DNA from: Schistocephalus solidus
Lineage: Eukaryota; Platyhelminthes; Cestoda; Diphyllobothriidea; Diphyllobothriidae
NCBI GenBank assembly: GCA_017591395.1
Contig: WEDG01001207.1
Location: 17,001-81,000, forward strand
Length of the DNA: 64,000 bases
Direction: 5' to 3'
Positions 44,340 to 54,825 of the stretch are shown piece after piece. The translations under genes and the position numbers were made by a program. Numbering within the stretch: position 1 is the stretch's first letter; every line of letters starts with the position of its first letter. The notes under the pieces are model-generated. The model ran no database searches. It had not been told where the DNA came from and was given only the letters and a program-made list of their open reading frames with translations.

Positions 44340-45140
44340 TTTACTGAGCACAAAAAAGAAGTGCTTTTCCGAACCGAATTCACTATCGAATGTTAATACG
44401 AAGTAAAGAATGATGCAGCCTTCGAAGTGAGTTTGCCAGTGGTTCTCCGTTCCTTTCTGATGTAGACACCTTTCCTGGCGAGAGACTGTTTTCTGAAGCC
44501 CGTATGAGGCAGGATCCAAATGAAGCTGAGTTAGCTTATTATTCAAGATTCTGATATCAATTTTCGTCTTCCTGAATATCACAATGTCTTTAAACAATTA
44601 TAGGCTGATCCTGATAAACAGAAAATATATGATCCAATGACAACTTATTTCGTTTAGTCCTGACTTTGGGAACAGATTATTGGCCAAAAAATCAAAAAGC
44701 TTGGAGACGAGCGAATTTCAAACGGAAGTCCAACGACGCCGCTATTGAAACAGTATGAGCAATAAATTCGCCTATTCGTTCAAAAACCACTTTAAAAACA
44801 ATAAAATGATAGGAAGAATATTCAGGAACGACTCAGCCGTTTTGTAGAGGTCAAAGGTCCTGGATAACTTCAGATCTTCAAGGGTTTTGCACTTTTGGTT
44901 CACTCGAGCACTTGACAGAATATATTGGTGTAGAGGCTGTTTTTATCAAGTTGACGAAGGTGATAAACAAATTCCAATTTGATGTCGTTTTGTGAGATAA
45001 TTCGGCACAAGAAAATTTCCAGAAAATTCCAAAGAGCAGTGGCAGTTTCAATGCCAGAATCAGAACAAGCGAAGTGTTAACGATTTTCAAACTGTCCAAG
45101 CCGGAGAACAAAAAGATACGTTCCCTTTGCACACGATGAC
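44340..45140. other. Unassigned stretch downstream of a truncated CR1-A
   Basis: Between the RT region ending near 45140 and the tRNA-like site there are about 800 bp with short frames only, the longest 89 codons (44597-44328, minus). I recognise no domain on either strand. Confidence 0.35.
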
Positions 45141-46604
45141 CTTACTAAGATCAAAATAAATAACTACCACGAGAGATGATCATTACGAAGAGGAGGTTAG
45201 TAGATTTAGAAAAAGACATGTGGCAGGTTTTAAAAAGAGCGGTCCGGTAAGCCGAGCTGGGAAAAGTTGATAATTTGATTGCTAACGCAACAATCCGTGA
45301 TTTGTTCTGCAATTAGTTTTTGAAAAAGTTTAGCAAAGAGGGCGTTTATGAATACTCACGATATTTATGAATGTCCGAGTGGGAACCAGATTTAAAAACT
45401 GGTATTGTAATAGAAGTTTTCCAATAATCGGGGAAGAAACAATTTTTCGAGAAATACTGAGAATAACTTGCTTAGTTAAGGTGGAAAAATCCTTAACTGT
45501 TTTAATAAGCAGAGGAATTTTTGGGAGTGGGGCTAGTTTCAGGGGGTAAATTGGTTGGCACAAACGAAATTAATTAACTCTGCTTTGCCCAAATCGTCTG
45601 TAACAAAATGTTTTGTTACATTCGAGTAAGGGCGGAGTTACATTCAGACGCATAACCGATGACCGCGCATGGAAGATATAGGGCAGCGATTTGGATGAAT
45701 TGGCACATCCAGTGCCCGAGACTCCTACGCTTATCTCTCGCGAGCCTAATTTTCGATGCTAATTCAAATATTTGTGCAATCCTCATGTGAACTGACAAAG
45801 AGCTTTTAGATGAATCTTTTAGTTGTTTTCGTAATTTTCAAGTCTATTCTTTGAGAAAATGCGGAACAGTCTAGCAGAAGCTGTATTTGAATTAAAAATC
45901 TTAAAACGGGATTTTCAAAGCTTGGATTTGTTCGGCGAAGCTCTGCAATTGCTCACGGAAAAAGGTTTTGGATCGTTGATTGAGAATATGCTATGCCAAT
46001 CTAGAGTGCTTACGAAATTATTCATCATTTTATGGTTTTGTATTAGCAAAGTCGAGGCTATTGCATTTAACCCTAGGGCTTCGTAAGAAGGGGACTGGAA
46101 AAACAACAGTGAATGATTGTGTGGTCACATGTGAAAAGATCATGATGAAAATTCACAAAAGAGAGGGTGGACATTATCTGTGTAAACTCAAATCTAAAAA
46201 TGTTGTCCTTTCTTAATAACGGATCTGAGCAGTTGGGGACACAGTTTGAAAAGTTAATAGTATCCACCAAATCTGACGTTTAGGCGGAGAGAATTTGCCT
46301 GCTGATCAATGTCTGGCAGATTGAAATCGCCTACGATTATTTTGACATCAAATTGAGTGTCTGCAACTTTTTCAAATAGTTCACAGAGTCTGCGCTTTGG
46401 TTGCCAGAATAACACGGAGGATTACAGACACAGCCAATTAACGCTTTTTATTGTGAGGACGGTGACTGGCAGCTCAGCAAGCATTTTAAGAACAGGACAA
46501 AATGCTCAGCTGAAACGGGAAAGTACAAAAGGATGACTTTATATACAGGAAGCAACCACCGCCACGTTTTTCAGCGCAGACTTGTCGGTACAAATTAGAA
46601 ATTT
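45140..46604 (-). pseudogene. CR1-A copy split by PLE-1: endonuclease to RT part
   Basis: On the minus strand this matches 9790-10207 joined to 11648-12690. It has the endonuclease block near 46340 (IIVGDFNLPDID), the LDL..DNV end near 46190, a SVHMRIAQIFELASKIRL linker near 45780, and the DYWK..IPVFKSG RT start near 45420. Stops and indels are frequent. The missing front part of the same copy is 52592-52760 on the far side of the PLE-1 cluster. It also preserves the empty site of the PLE-2 insertion (46190-46206). Confidence 0.8.
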
Positions 46605-47890
46605 AAAGCAGGCGTAAACCTGGAGTTTTATTGGTGCCAAGAATTTCGCTGATGGCTTATCAACTGCAACCCGTCTTTTGCACAACACAAGTAACGAATG
46701 AAATGTACAGCAGTTTGAAATAACAGAAAAATCACATTACGCAGCAGCGTCACTGGTCACGTAAATAACTTCAAAATAAATCGTGAGGGGAGAGCTTATA
46801 CAACTAGAACGATGTAGCTAGGGTGAAAATCACCAGGGCACTGTAAATTGATCCACATGTCTGGTGCCCCACAAAGGTTGGGTTTCTCCCTCCGTATGTA
46901 GCCGCTGCTTCAGCGCGCAATGTCCGTGTTGTTCATGCCCGAACAAGTACTCGGAAAGCTGTTTTGAGGTCTACATAATCGACCACTGTCACAGTATATG
47001 GCGTTAGTAATCGAAAGAGGACTTGTGGCATCTTTTCTTGTTTAAATCACCAATTAGGAAAATGTTCAGCTAGCTCCTGGTTGCCACTGCTTTCACGTTC
47101 GCTCTGTACTGCATCCACATAGTGCGCGATGATTCGTGAGACACAATTTGTGGCGTGCAGCGGCAAGGGCATCCTTTGGATGGTCGATTGGCAGGCTTTC
47201 GGTCTGGTCAGAAGCGCGAGCTGCACGTGTATGTTCTTCCAATGCGGCTTGATCGTCGCGTGGTATTGAAATGTTGTCGCCGCCCAAATGTTTGGGTAGT
47301 CATATGCTTTAACGGGCTGAACCGAAGACCCGGACATGGTCGTGTCGTTACGAGATGCGCGATGCAAGATATCCACAGTTAAGCAGGCTGATGTACAGGC
47401 AATTTCTGGCCAGAGTTTCATTCTCAGAACAAATATTTCTCGCCCGTTTAAAAGAAGTATCAGCCGCCCAATTTCGTTTCCATTGTACTGGTACAAAGCT
47501 ACAAAAGTTCCAGTATTTAGCGCTTTCCATGTATGTGGAAGACAGAGCGCCTTATTTAAGCCATCATCCTCTCTCGCGACCAGCGCGACGCCTAGTGCAA
47601 GGCAACGTGCTGTGCGTTCCTTGTTCAATTGTACTATCTTATGATCCGCAATAATGCTATGGCAGAAAGAGGTCTGCGGCATCTTTCTTTGCTATCAACG
47701 ATCTGCAATATACTGATCAGCGTATCTTCTGCAGCGTGACCGTTTGACGAGCGCTTTCCGGTTGAGGCGGCTGATACCTGTGGGCCCATGAGACATCGGC
47801 GAGTTGCTGGTCACGGGCGGACTTCGCATTGCGGCTCCATCAATTTGTCTATAGATTTGCCCATTAAACAGCAGCTGTATCATGCTGATC
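46605..47890 (-). pseudogene. PLE-1 copy 1: inverted, degraded RT and GIY-YIG
   Basis: The minus strand reads LLFNGQIYRQIDGAAM near 47870, then a motif C that is damaged (RRYADQYIA where the family has RRYVDDIFA). It continues with SFVPVQWKRN and RARNICS near 47450, and the nuclease region near 47150. It has more changes than copies 2 and 3 but keeps codons where they carry stops, for example AAA for Lys in SFKRAR. Its 3' end at 46605 lies against the target duplication. The head-to-head junction with copy 2 is at about 47890. Confidence 0.85.
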
Positions 47891-47892
47891 AA

Positions 47893-49706
47893 AGTACGCA
47901 GATCCATTGATCGACGTCGCATGGCTGAAAGCAAAAGTTGTGGACATTGCTCATCAGTTCCGTAAAGCGCCTGTAAATAATAACTGACACCTCTAACTAA
48001 AGAACAGCTTGGCTGCCCTTTCACTTGCACCGGAACATCATGAACAAAATAATAATCTCCAAGCCTCGGACAAAGGCCACGGAGTTAGTATCCTTAACCG
48101 GAAGGACTATGTGAGAAAAATGGAATCTATTTTTAAAATGACCAAAGTAAATTTTACCTAGAGACATCAGGGAAAGATAAAACTAAAGCAATGGAGAAAA
48201 TCAGTTTGGAAAATGGCTAAACAGTTGTGGGACAAAAAACCTGATTGAAGCTAATACTGCGCTCTCTAAAACCAAAAGGTACACATATCCCCAGATTATA
48301 TGGATTACCCAAAACACATAAGAAGGACATACCTCTACGGCTCAATTCTTTCAATGTCTAATGCACCTCAACATAGACTAGCTAAATGGCTTGTAAAGGG
48401 AGCTATTGACCAATTCGAAAAACTGTTTTCCACTCCATACCACAAAAGACAGTTTTCATTTTTTATTGAAGAAATTAAGCGATTAAACATCGCCGGTAAG
48501 TGTATGATTTCATTGGACGTGGAATCTTTATATACAAATGTACCATTGGATGAAACAATAGATGGTATATGCACCCATGCGACTAAAACACGTCTGTCGA
48601 CTGAAGTACTACGTGAATTGCTGACACTTTGCACCAAAAATGTACAACTGCTGCTTAATGGGCAAATCATAGACAAATTGATGGAGTCGCAATGGGAAGT
48701 CCACTTGGACCAACCTTCGCCGATGTTTTTTATGGGTCACTTTGAAGAAAAAGGTGTCCTCTAAATTGAAGATGACAACATTATACAGAAGATACGTAGA
48801 GGATATATTTGCGATTGTTGCTAACAAGAAAGACGCCGTAGTCCTTCTTTCTACCATGAATACATTGCATCATAAGATAAAATTTACAATGAACAAGGAA
48901 AAGAAAAACACGCTACCTTACCTAGACGTCCTCATAGTCAGAGAGCATGATGGCTCAATAAGGCGCTCTGTCTTCCACAAAAATACAAGGAAAGGGCAAT
49001 ACTTGAACTTTTAATGCTTTGTACCAGTACAATGGAAATGAAATTTGGTACATACACTTTTTTAAACGGCGAGAAATATTTATTCTAGTGAAACTCTAGA
49101 TATAGACATTGCCTGCATCAAATCAGTCTTACTTAACTGTGGATATCCTGCACGTTTCATTCAAAAATATAGCAACACCTTACGACCAAAAGTGGCGGAA
49201 CATTCAGTTCCAAAAAAGCCCGTTAGCATATACTTACCCTTTAAGGGTGACAATATTTCTAATACTATCAAGCGACGATTATGCTGCACCATTGGAAGAA
49301 CATACAATGCAGCTCAGCTCTTCTTCATCAATCGTACTAGAAGCCTGCCAATCAACCATCCAAACGATGCCTTGCCGTTGCACGCCACCCCAAATTGGTT
49401 TATGAATTCACGTGCACTTGTGGATGCAAGTACATTGGGCGAACGCAAAGGCAATTGGCAACCAGAGCCACTGAACATTTACCTAATTGGTTATTTAAAC
49501 AAGAAAATAGAGTACCACGTTCTTCGATTACTAAACATATACTAGACAGTGGTCATTATGTAGACCTCAAAAAAGCTTTCCGCGTACTTGTTCGGGCACG
49601 AGCAACTCGGACATTGCGCTACTTGGAAGCAGCGTACATACGGAGGGAGAAGCCCAATCTTTGTAAGCAACTAGACTACGTGATTAATCTACAATTGCCC
49701 TGGTGA
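47893..49706 (+). pseudogene. PLE-1 copy 2: 5'-truncated RT and GIY-YIG
   Basis: This begins inside the N-terminal RT region (agatccattga, matching about 50550). It continues through MISLDVESLYTNVPLDETID near 48510, motif C as RRYVEDIFAIV near 48795 (first Asp replaced by Glu) and NTLPYLDVLIVRE near 48920. It ends with the nuclease FTCTCGCKYIGRTQRQLATR near 49400 and LRYLEAAYIRREKPN. Frameshifts occur near 48240, 48670 and 49390. In-frame TAA codons lie at 49012 and near 49063. The 3' end runs into the terminal repeat shared with copy 3. Confidence 0.9.
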
Positions 49707-49720
49707 TTTTCACCCTAGAT

Positions 49721-49963
49721 GCTTCATGGTTCTAGTTGTATAAGCTTCTCCCTCACATTTCCTTTTTTGAAGTTATTTACGTTGCCCATTGGAACTTGCT
49801 GTTATGTATTGATTTTCTGTTAATTCAAACTGCTGTCCATTTTCATTCGTTACTTGTGTTATGCAAAGACGGGTTGCAGTTGCTAAGCTGTCACGAAATT
49901 TCTTGGTACCAATAAATCCTGCTGTTTACGCCTGCTTTAAATTCATACATGGGAGAAAATGCT
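49721..49963 (+). repeat. PLE-1 terminal direct repeat, left
   Basis: The repeat begins near gcttcatggttctag and ends with gggagaaaatgct; it is nearly identical to 52349-52591. It is both the 3' end of copy 2 and the 5' end of copy 3 and corresponds to the pseudo-LTR of PLEs. The start of the copy 3 reading frame lies inside it. Confidence 0.85.
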
Positions 49964-52334
49964 TTACATTTCTCAAACAGCACCTCCCACCAGATATAAT
50001 TAAGTCTTTGGATAGACATTTACAATTAAAATGCAAAATAACGAAGGAAAATACACGGATTGAATTTCTTCAGAACTGCATAAATAGCAAGGAGTACCCA
50101 GTGGATTTCTTCAAGATCCTCCGTAGGGGCAAATTACGTCCAACGATAAAAAATCTGGACCGCCTTACACAATCAAAAATTGAAGACTCAGTTGAGACCG
50201 TTTCACTCATCAAATCTCGCCTGGATCAGACAAAACATGTCCTTGACAAGATAAGTCTATACTGTTGGTTAATGTTCATGAAACATACTTGCATTATACT
50301 AAGTAAGACAAGAGGCTCACATCGCTCTTAACTAAGGAAGTCCTTATGCCAGAGACCAACGGACGAAAATTTTCCTGTGAACATTGATGAAGTTATTCTT
50401 AATCTATCAGACATTAAACTCAATAAGCTACAATCAGAAGCTTTATCACTAGGACTCGACTTTTGTGTGCCGAACAGTAGAATAAACCCAGTTGAAATTG
50501 AGACCCAGTTTGAAGAATTGAATTGTCAACTAGCTGATCTAGTACCCAGATCCATTGACGACGTTGGCTGGCTGAAAGCAAAATTTGTGGACATTGCTCA
50601 TCAGTACGGTAAAGCGCCTATAACACAACTGACACCTCTAACAAAAGAACACTTGGCTGCCCTTTCCGCACTGAAACATCATGAACAAATAATAATCTCC
50701 AAGCCTGACAAAGGCCACGGAGTTATTATCCTTAACCGGAAGGACTATGTGAGAAAAATGGAATCTATTTTAAATGACCAAAGTAAATTTCACCTTGAGA
50801 CATCAGGGAAAGATCAAACTAAAGCAATGGAGAAATCAGTTTGGAAAATGGTTAAACAGTTGTTGGACAAAAACCTGATTGAAGCTAATACTGCGCTCTC
50901 TCTAAAACCAAAAGGTACACATATCCCCAGATTATATGGATTACCCAAAACACATAAGAAGGACATACCTCTACGGCCAATTCTTTCAATGTCTAATGCA
51001 CCTCAACATAGACTAGCTAAATGGCTTGTAAGGGAGCTACAACCAATTCGAAAACTGTTTTCCACTTATACCACAAAAGACAGTTTTCATTTTATTGATG
51101 TAATTAAGCGCTTAAACATCGCCGGTAAGTGTATGATTTCATTGGACGTGGAATCTTTATTTACAAATGTACCATTGGATGAAACAATAGATGGTATATG
51201 CACCCATGCGACTAAAACACGTCTGTCGACTGAAGTACTACGTGAATTGTTGACACTTTGCACCAAAAATGTACAACTGCTGTTTAATGGGCAAATCTAT
51301 AGACAAATTGATGGAGTCGCAATGGGAAGTCCACTTGGACCAACCTTCGCCGATGTTTTTATGGGTCACTTTGAAGAAAAGGTGTCCTCTTAATTGAAGA
51401 TGACAACATTATACAGAAGATACGTAGATGATATATTTGCGATTGTTGATAACAAGAAAGATGCCGTAGACACTCTTTCTACCATAAATACATTGCATCA
51501 TAAGATAAAATTTACAATGAACAAGGAACAGAACAACACGCTACCTTACCTAGACGTCCTCATAGTCAGAGAGGATGATGACTCAATAAGGCGCTCTGTC
51601 TTCCACAAAAATACTTGGAAAGGGCAATACTTGAACTTTTAATGCTTTGTACCAGTACAATGGAAACGAAATTTGGTACATACACTTTTTTAAAGGGCGA
51701 GAAATATTTGTTCTAGTGAAACTCTAGATACAGACATTGCCTGCATCAAATCAGCCTTACTTAACTGTGGATATCCTGCACGTTTCATTCAAAAATATAG
51801 CAACACCTTACGACCAAAAGTGGTGGAACATGCAGTTCCAAAAAGCCCGTTAGCATATACTTACCCTTTAAGGGTGACAATATTTCTAATACTATCAAGC
51901 GACGATTATGCTGCACCATTGGAAGAACATACAATGCAGCTCAGCTCTTCTTTATCAATCGTACTAGAAGCCTGCCAATCAACCATCCAAACGATGCCTT
52001 GCCGTTGCACGCCAACCCAAATTGTGTTTATGAATTCACGTGCACTTGTGGATGCAAGTACATTGGGCGAACGCAAAGGCAATTAGCAACCAGAGCCGCT
52101 GAACACTTACCTAATTGGTTATTTAAACAAGAAAATAAAGTACCACGTTCTTCGATTATTAAACATATACTAGACAGTGGTCATTACGTAGACCTCAAAA
52201 CAGCTTTCCGAGTACTTGTTCGGGCTTTAGCAACTCGGACATTGCGCTACTTGGAAGCAGCGTACATACGGAGGGAGAAACCCAATCTTTGTAAGCAACT
52301 AGGCCACGTGATCAATCTACAATTGCCTTGGTGA
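49861..52334 (+). pseudogene. PLE-1 copy 3: near full-length RT with GIY-YIG endonuclease
   Basis: A single frame runs from MQRRVAVAKL at 49861 to about 51840, broken only by TAA codons at 50329, 51391, 51640 and 51691. The domains in order are an N-terminal region to about 50370; RT fingers with LAALSALKHHEQIIISKPDK near 50660; PRLYGLPKTHK near 50930; motif A in MISLDVESLFTNVPL near 51130; YRQIDGVAMGSPLGPTFADV near 51300; and motif C RRYVDDIFAIV at 51415-51447 with both Asp. A single-base loss in an A run near 51843 shifts the frame. The GIY-YIG nuclease CVYEFTCTCGCKYIGRTQRQ then reads at 52014-52334. The 338-codon and 156-codon pieces make it the largest RT reading frame in the window. It would act at telomere-like or nicked ends as other PLEs do, were it not for the stops. 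Confidence 0.92.
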
Positions 52335-52348
52335 TTTTCACCCTAGAT

Positions 52349-52591
52349 GCTTCATGGTTCTAGTTGTATAAGCTTCTCCCTCACATTTCCTTTTTTGAAG
52401 TTATTGACGTTGTCCATTGGACTTTGCTGTTATGTATTGATTTTCTGTTAATTCAAACTGCTGTCCATTTTCATTCGTTACTTGTGTTATGCAAAGACGG
52501 GTCGCAGTTGATAAGCTGTCACGAAATTTCTTGGTACCAATAAATCCTGCTGTTTACGCCTGCTTTAAATTCATACCCGGGAGAAAATGCT
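52349..52591 (+). repeat. PLE-1 terminal direct repeat, right
   Basis: This is the partner of 49721-49963, offset by 2628 bp, and marks the 3' limit of the cluster. The target duplication follows at once. Confidence 0.85.
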
Positions 52592-52760
52592 ACAAATTGA
52601 AATTATTTCTAGCAAGCATCAAGTCAGAAATAAGAGAATGAGTCCAGGAGTAAGTGATGCACAGCACATCTATATCAAGCTCAATGCTACTGTTATAAGC
52701 TCAGCCATCTTATTTACAACTGATCTCGCATTGAGTGAACCTAAGCTGAGCGTATTCCTG
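52592..52760 (-). pseudogene. CR1-A copy split by PLE-1: endonuclease start
   Basis: The minus strand reads LRNTLSLGSLNARSVVNKM then AELITVALSLI, equal to the start of the CR1-A endonuclease at 9640-9730. It ends at the PLE-1 target duplication and continues at 46604. Its upstream side is joined, in the same open frame, to an R-type endonuclease. Confidence 0.8.
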
Positions 52761-52764
52761 AGCT

Positions 52765-53400
52765 TGGTCCAAGAGGTGGCAGTTTCTCGACCGTCGCCTT
52801 TAGCCGTACCGGGAAGCGGAAGAAGGTGTTGATCAGCAAGAGACGGTGTTCCACACACGTTTGCAGAAGAAAAAGACCGTAATTATTACGGCTACCGAGA
52901 CCATTGAACCCAACACGTTTCTCCACGACGCACGGACTATCCCGACGTGGGCGTTAAAATAACCTATGAAAATTAACTTATCCGCCTTTAGCACAGTCAG
53001 CAGCAGGGCATGCAGGTCCTCGTACAATTTTTCCTTCGCTGCATCAGAGTTCGTCATTGGAAGAGCGTAGGCGCTGATGATAGTGGTGAACTTGTCTCCC
53101 CAAAGAGGCAGGGGGAGGCTCATCAGGCGATCATTTATACCCTGCCGTAAGCCGGGCTGACGTCCCACGATGTAGTTCCAGATGGCAAAGGCGACACCAG
53201 TATCGCGTCACTGCCTTTGGCCGGCCGCTCCAGAAGAAGGTTTAGCCTGCACACACCTCCTCCAACTGACCCTGCTCAGAGAATCGGGTCTCGCTGATAG
53301 CAGCAATTTCCACCTTGTAGCGCGCCAGTTACCGAGCGACTTGCGCCCTCCTCCGTTCTGGTTGGTTGCTTCTGGGATTGTCTTAAAGTGATCTAACATT
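52765..53400 (-). pseudogene. R-type element endonuclease domain
   Basis: The minus strand contains [40 protein letters not shown] and [18 protein letters not shown]. In the last block the family motif GDFNARVG has become GYFNAHVG. This is the APE-type endonuclease of the element annotated in many flatworm and mollusc assemblies as craniofacial development protein 2-like. The loss of the metal-binding Asp inactivates it. The RT of this family lies elsewhere, at 56736-57733. Confidence 0.85.
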
Positions 53401-53486
53401 CTAGGCTGCTAGCGTGTGCAAGCTCTCTCGAGAAGTCCGGGAGGAAACCCAGAGGGTATGGTTGGGGCTTGGGAGACGATGTGTTG

Positions 53487-54825
53487 TTGATAGTTAGTGG
53501 TGTCCTTCAAGGTACCGTATTAGGTCCTTTGTTGTTTTTACTGTATATATATGATATTTCATCGATAGTTAAACATGCTCAATCTTTTATTTATGCTGAT
53601 GACCTCAAATGCGTGTATTCCTTCTCTAACTCTACGACCGAACGGTGCCTAGAACAAATGCATTCAGACTAATACGCTCTTTCGGCCTGAAGCTCCACGT
53701 GGCTAATGGAGTTCTCACCTACTAAGTGTCGCTACATGAGTTTTGGGCCTGTAAGGTTGCCGCAACCTCTTATTTGAAGGTTGCCCTATGATTGAATGTT
53801 CCTCCATCAAGGACTTGGGCTTAAGCTACACCAATAAATTAAATCTTTCACCTCAGGCCAATAGAATTACGGCCAGAGCTGCTCAGATTTGCGGCTTTAT
53901 TTCTTATAATTTCTACCTTCTTGAAAATAAATTAAGCCTTTATCGTATGTTTTTACTTCCCATTCTTGAATTTTGCTGTCCTTTCTTCGGTTTAATGAAC
54001 GAATCTAGCCGTTCGAAAATTGAAAATGTCCAAAGATATTTCACAAAAAACTCCTATTTCCGACTCTTTCAACTACTTTCTACTCAACAAGATGCCAGAT
54101 AATAGGGCTAAAATTTCTTTGGGTCAGGAGACTTGAAGCAGACTTTTGTCTCCTTTTCCGACTAAATTATAGCTCAACTCTCCCCAAGCTTTCTGTCATT
54201 ACCCCGTTAATCTTCCTTACAACCTAAGAAATTCTGAACTTATTATACCTCCCCCTGCATCCTCCACGTTTAAACGCTCTCTCTTTTTTGCTTCTAGGTA
54301 CAGTTTTCTTTGGAATAACTTGCCAATTAAAACAAGTCTATCTGCATTCAAGCAAAGACTGCACATTTATCTTAACACTGATTCTATTTACCTTTTATTT
54401 TCCTCATCTTTTCCCAGTAGCTTTCCACATGACTCGGAAAAAGGACCATCGGGAATTTAAGTGACCCTCTTAAAACTATATTTTCCCTACCTCGAGTCGC
54501 CCATGAACTATGATGTCTCCTTATATCACCAGTCATCTAAACGATGACGTCATTCGGACGTTCACATTCGGTGGTCTCCAGTCTAAAATGCTACCGTTTC
54601 TTTGGATACTTACCATTATCAGAATTCAATTCTGGATCCTAAGATGCTGAGGACTTAAGTTCATTGACGCATTTTCGTGAGATTTTGTTTCATACGCCTA
54701 AGTGATCAAGAACTAATCATCTCGACGTTTCATTATCTCATTCTGAAATGCTACTACCGTATCACCCTACTCTACCAGCTGACAATTTTTTCCTAAGCAG
54801 TTTGTTTCTCCTACCTTCTATTAAA
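53487..54825 (+). pseudogene. CR1-A RT C-terminal half and 3' tail
   Basis: The segment starts in RT motif B (GVLQGTVLGPLLFLLYIYD), contains FIYADDLKCV with an intact Asp pair at 53592-53603, and reads LYRMFLLPILEFCCPFFG near 53940 and SSRSKIENVQRYF near 54005. The non-coding tail begins near 54460 and ends at about 54825, where CR1-B starts. Stops and a short deletion occur near 53670-53790. It is 5'-truncated at about 53487. Confidence 0.8.

Larger units (their letters stand above)
46605..52591. mobile_element. PLE-1 cluster: one inverted and two tandem Penelope-like copies
   Basis: Three copies of one PLE family form a single insertion. Copy 1 (46605-47890) is inverted and 5'-truncated. 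Copy 2 (47893-49963) is direct and 5'-truncated. Copy 3 runs on to 52591 and is near full length. Copies 2 and 3 share a terminal direct repeat with a period of 2628 bp (49721 pairs with 52349; ends 49963 and 52591). Flanks carry an imperfect target duplication, acaaattagaaattt at 46590-46604 and acaaattgaaattat at 52592-52606. Head-to-head and tandem partial copies are a known hallmark of PLE insertions. The host is a CR1-A copy on the minus strand, whose two parts join when the cluster is removed. Confidence 0.9.

Noticed and set aside
49870..49910. Hammerhead-like remnant in the PLE-1 terminal repeats (ttgataagctgtcacgaaa-type, also near 52500 and 46650)
   Set aside because: Hammerhead ribozymes are known in PLE terminal repeats, but here two core positions differ from the consensus, stem II is only about two base pairs, and the same bases are part of an open coding frame.
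50250..50377. An intron in the PLE-1 frame
   Set aside because: PLEs can keep introns, but the frame is continuous here except for a single TAA at 50329, so no intron is needed.
49861..51693. Reassignment of TAA as a sense codon
   Set aside because: Related copies have ordinary sense codons at these places, and the protease and other frames end normally. Simple mutation explains the stops.
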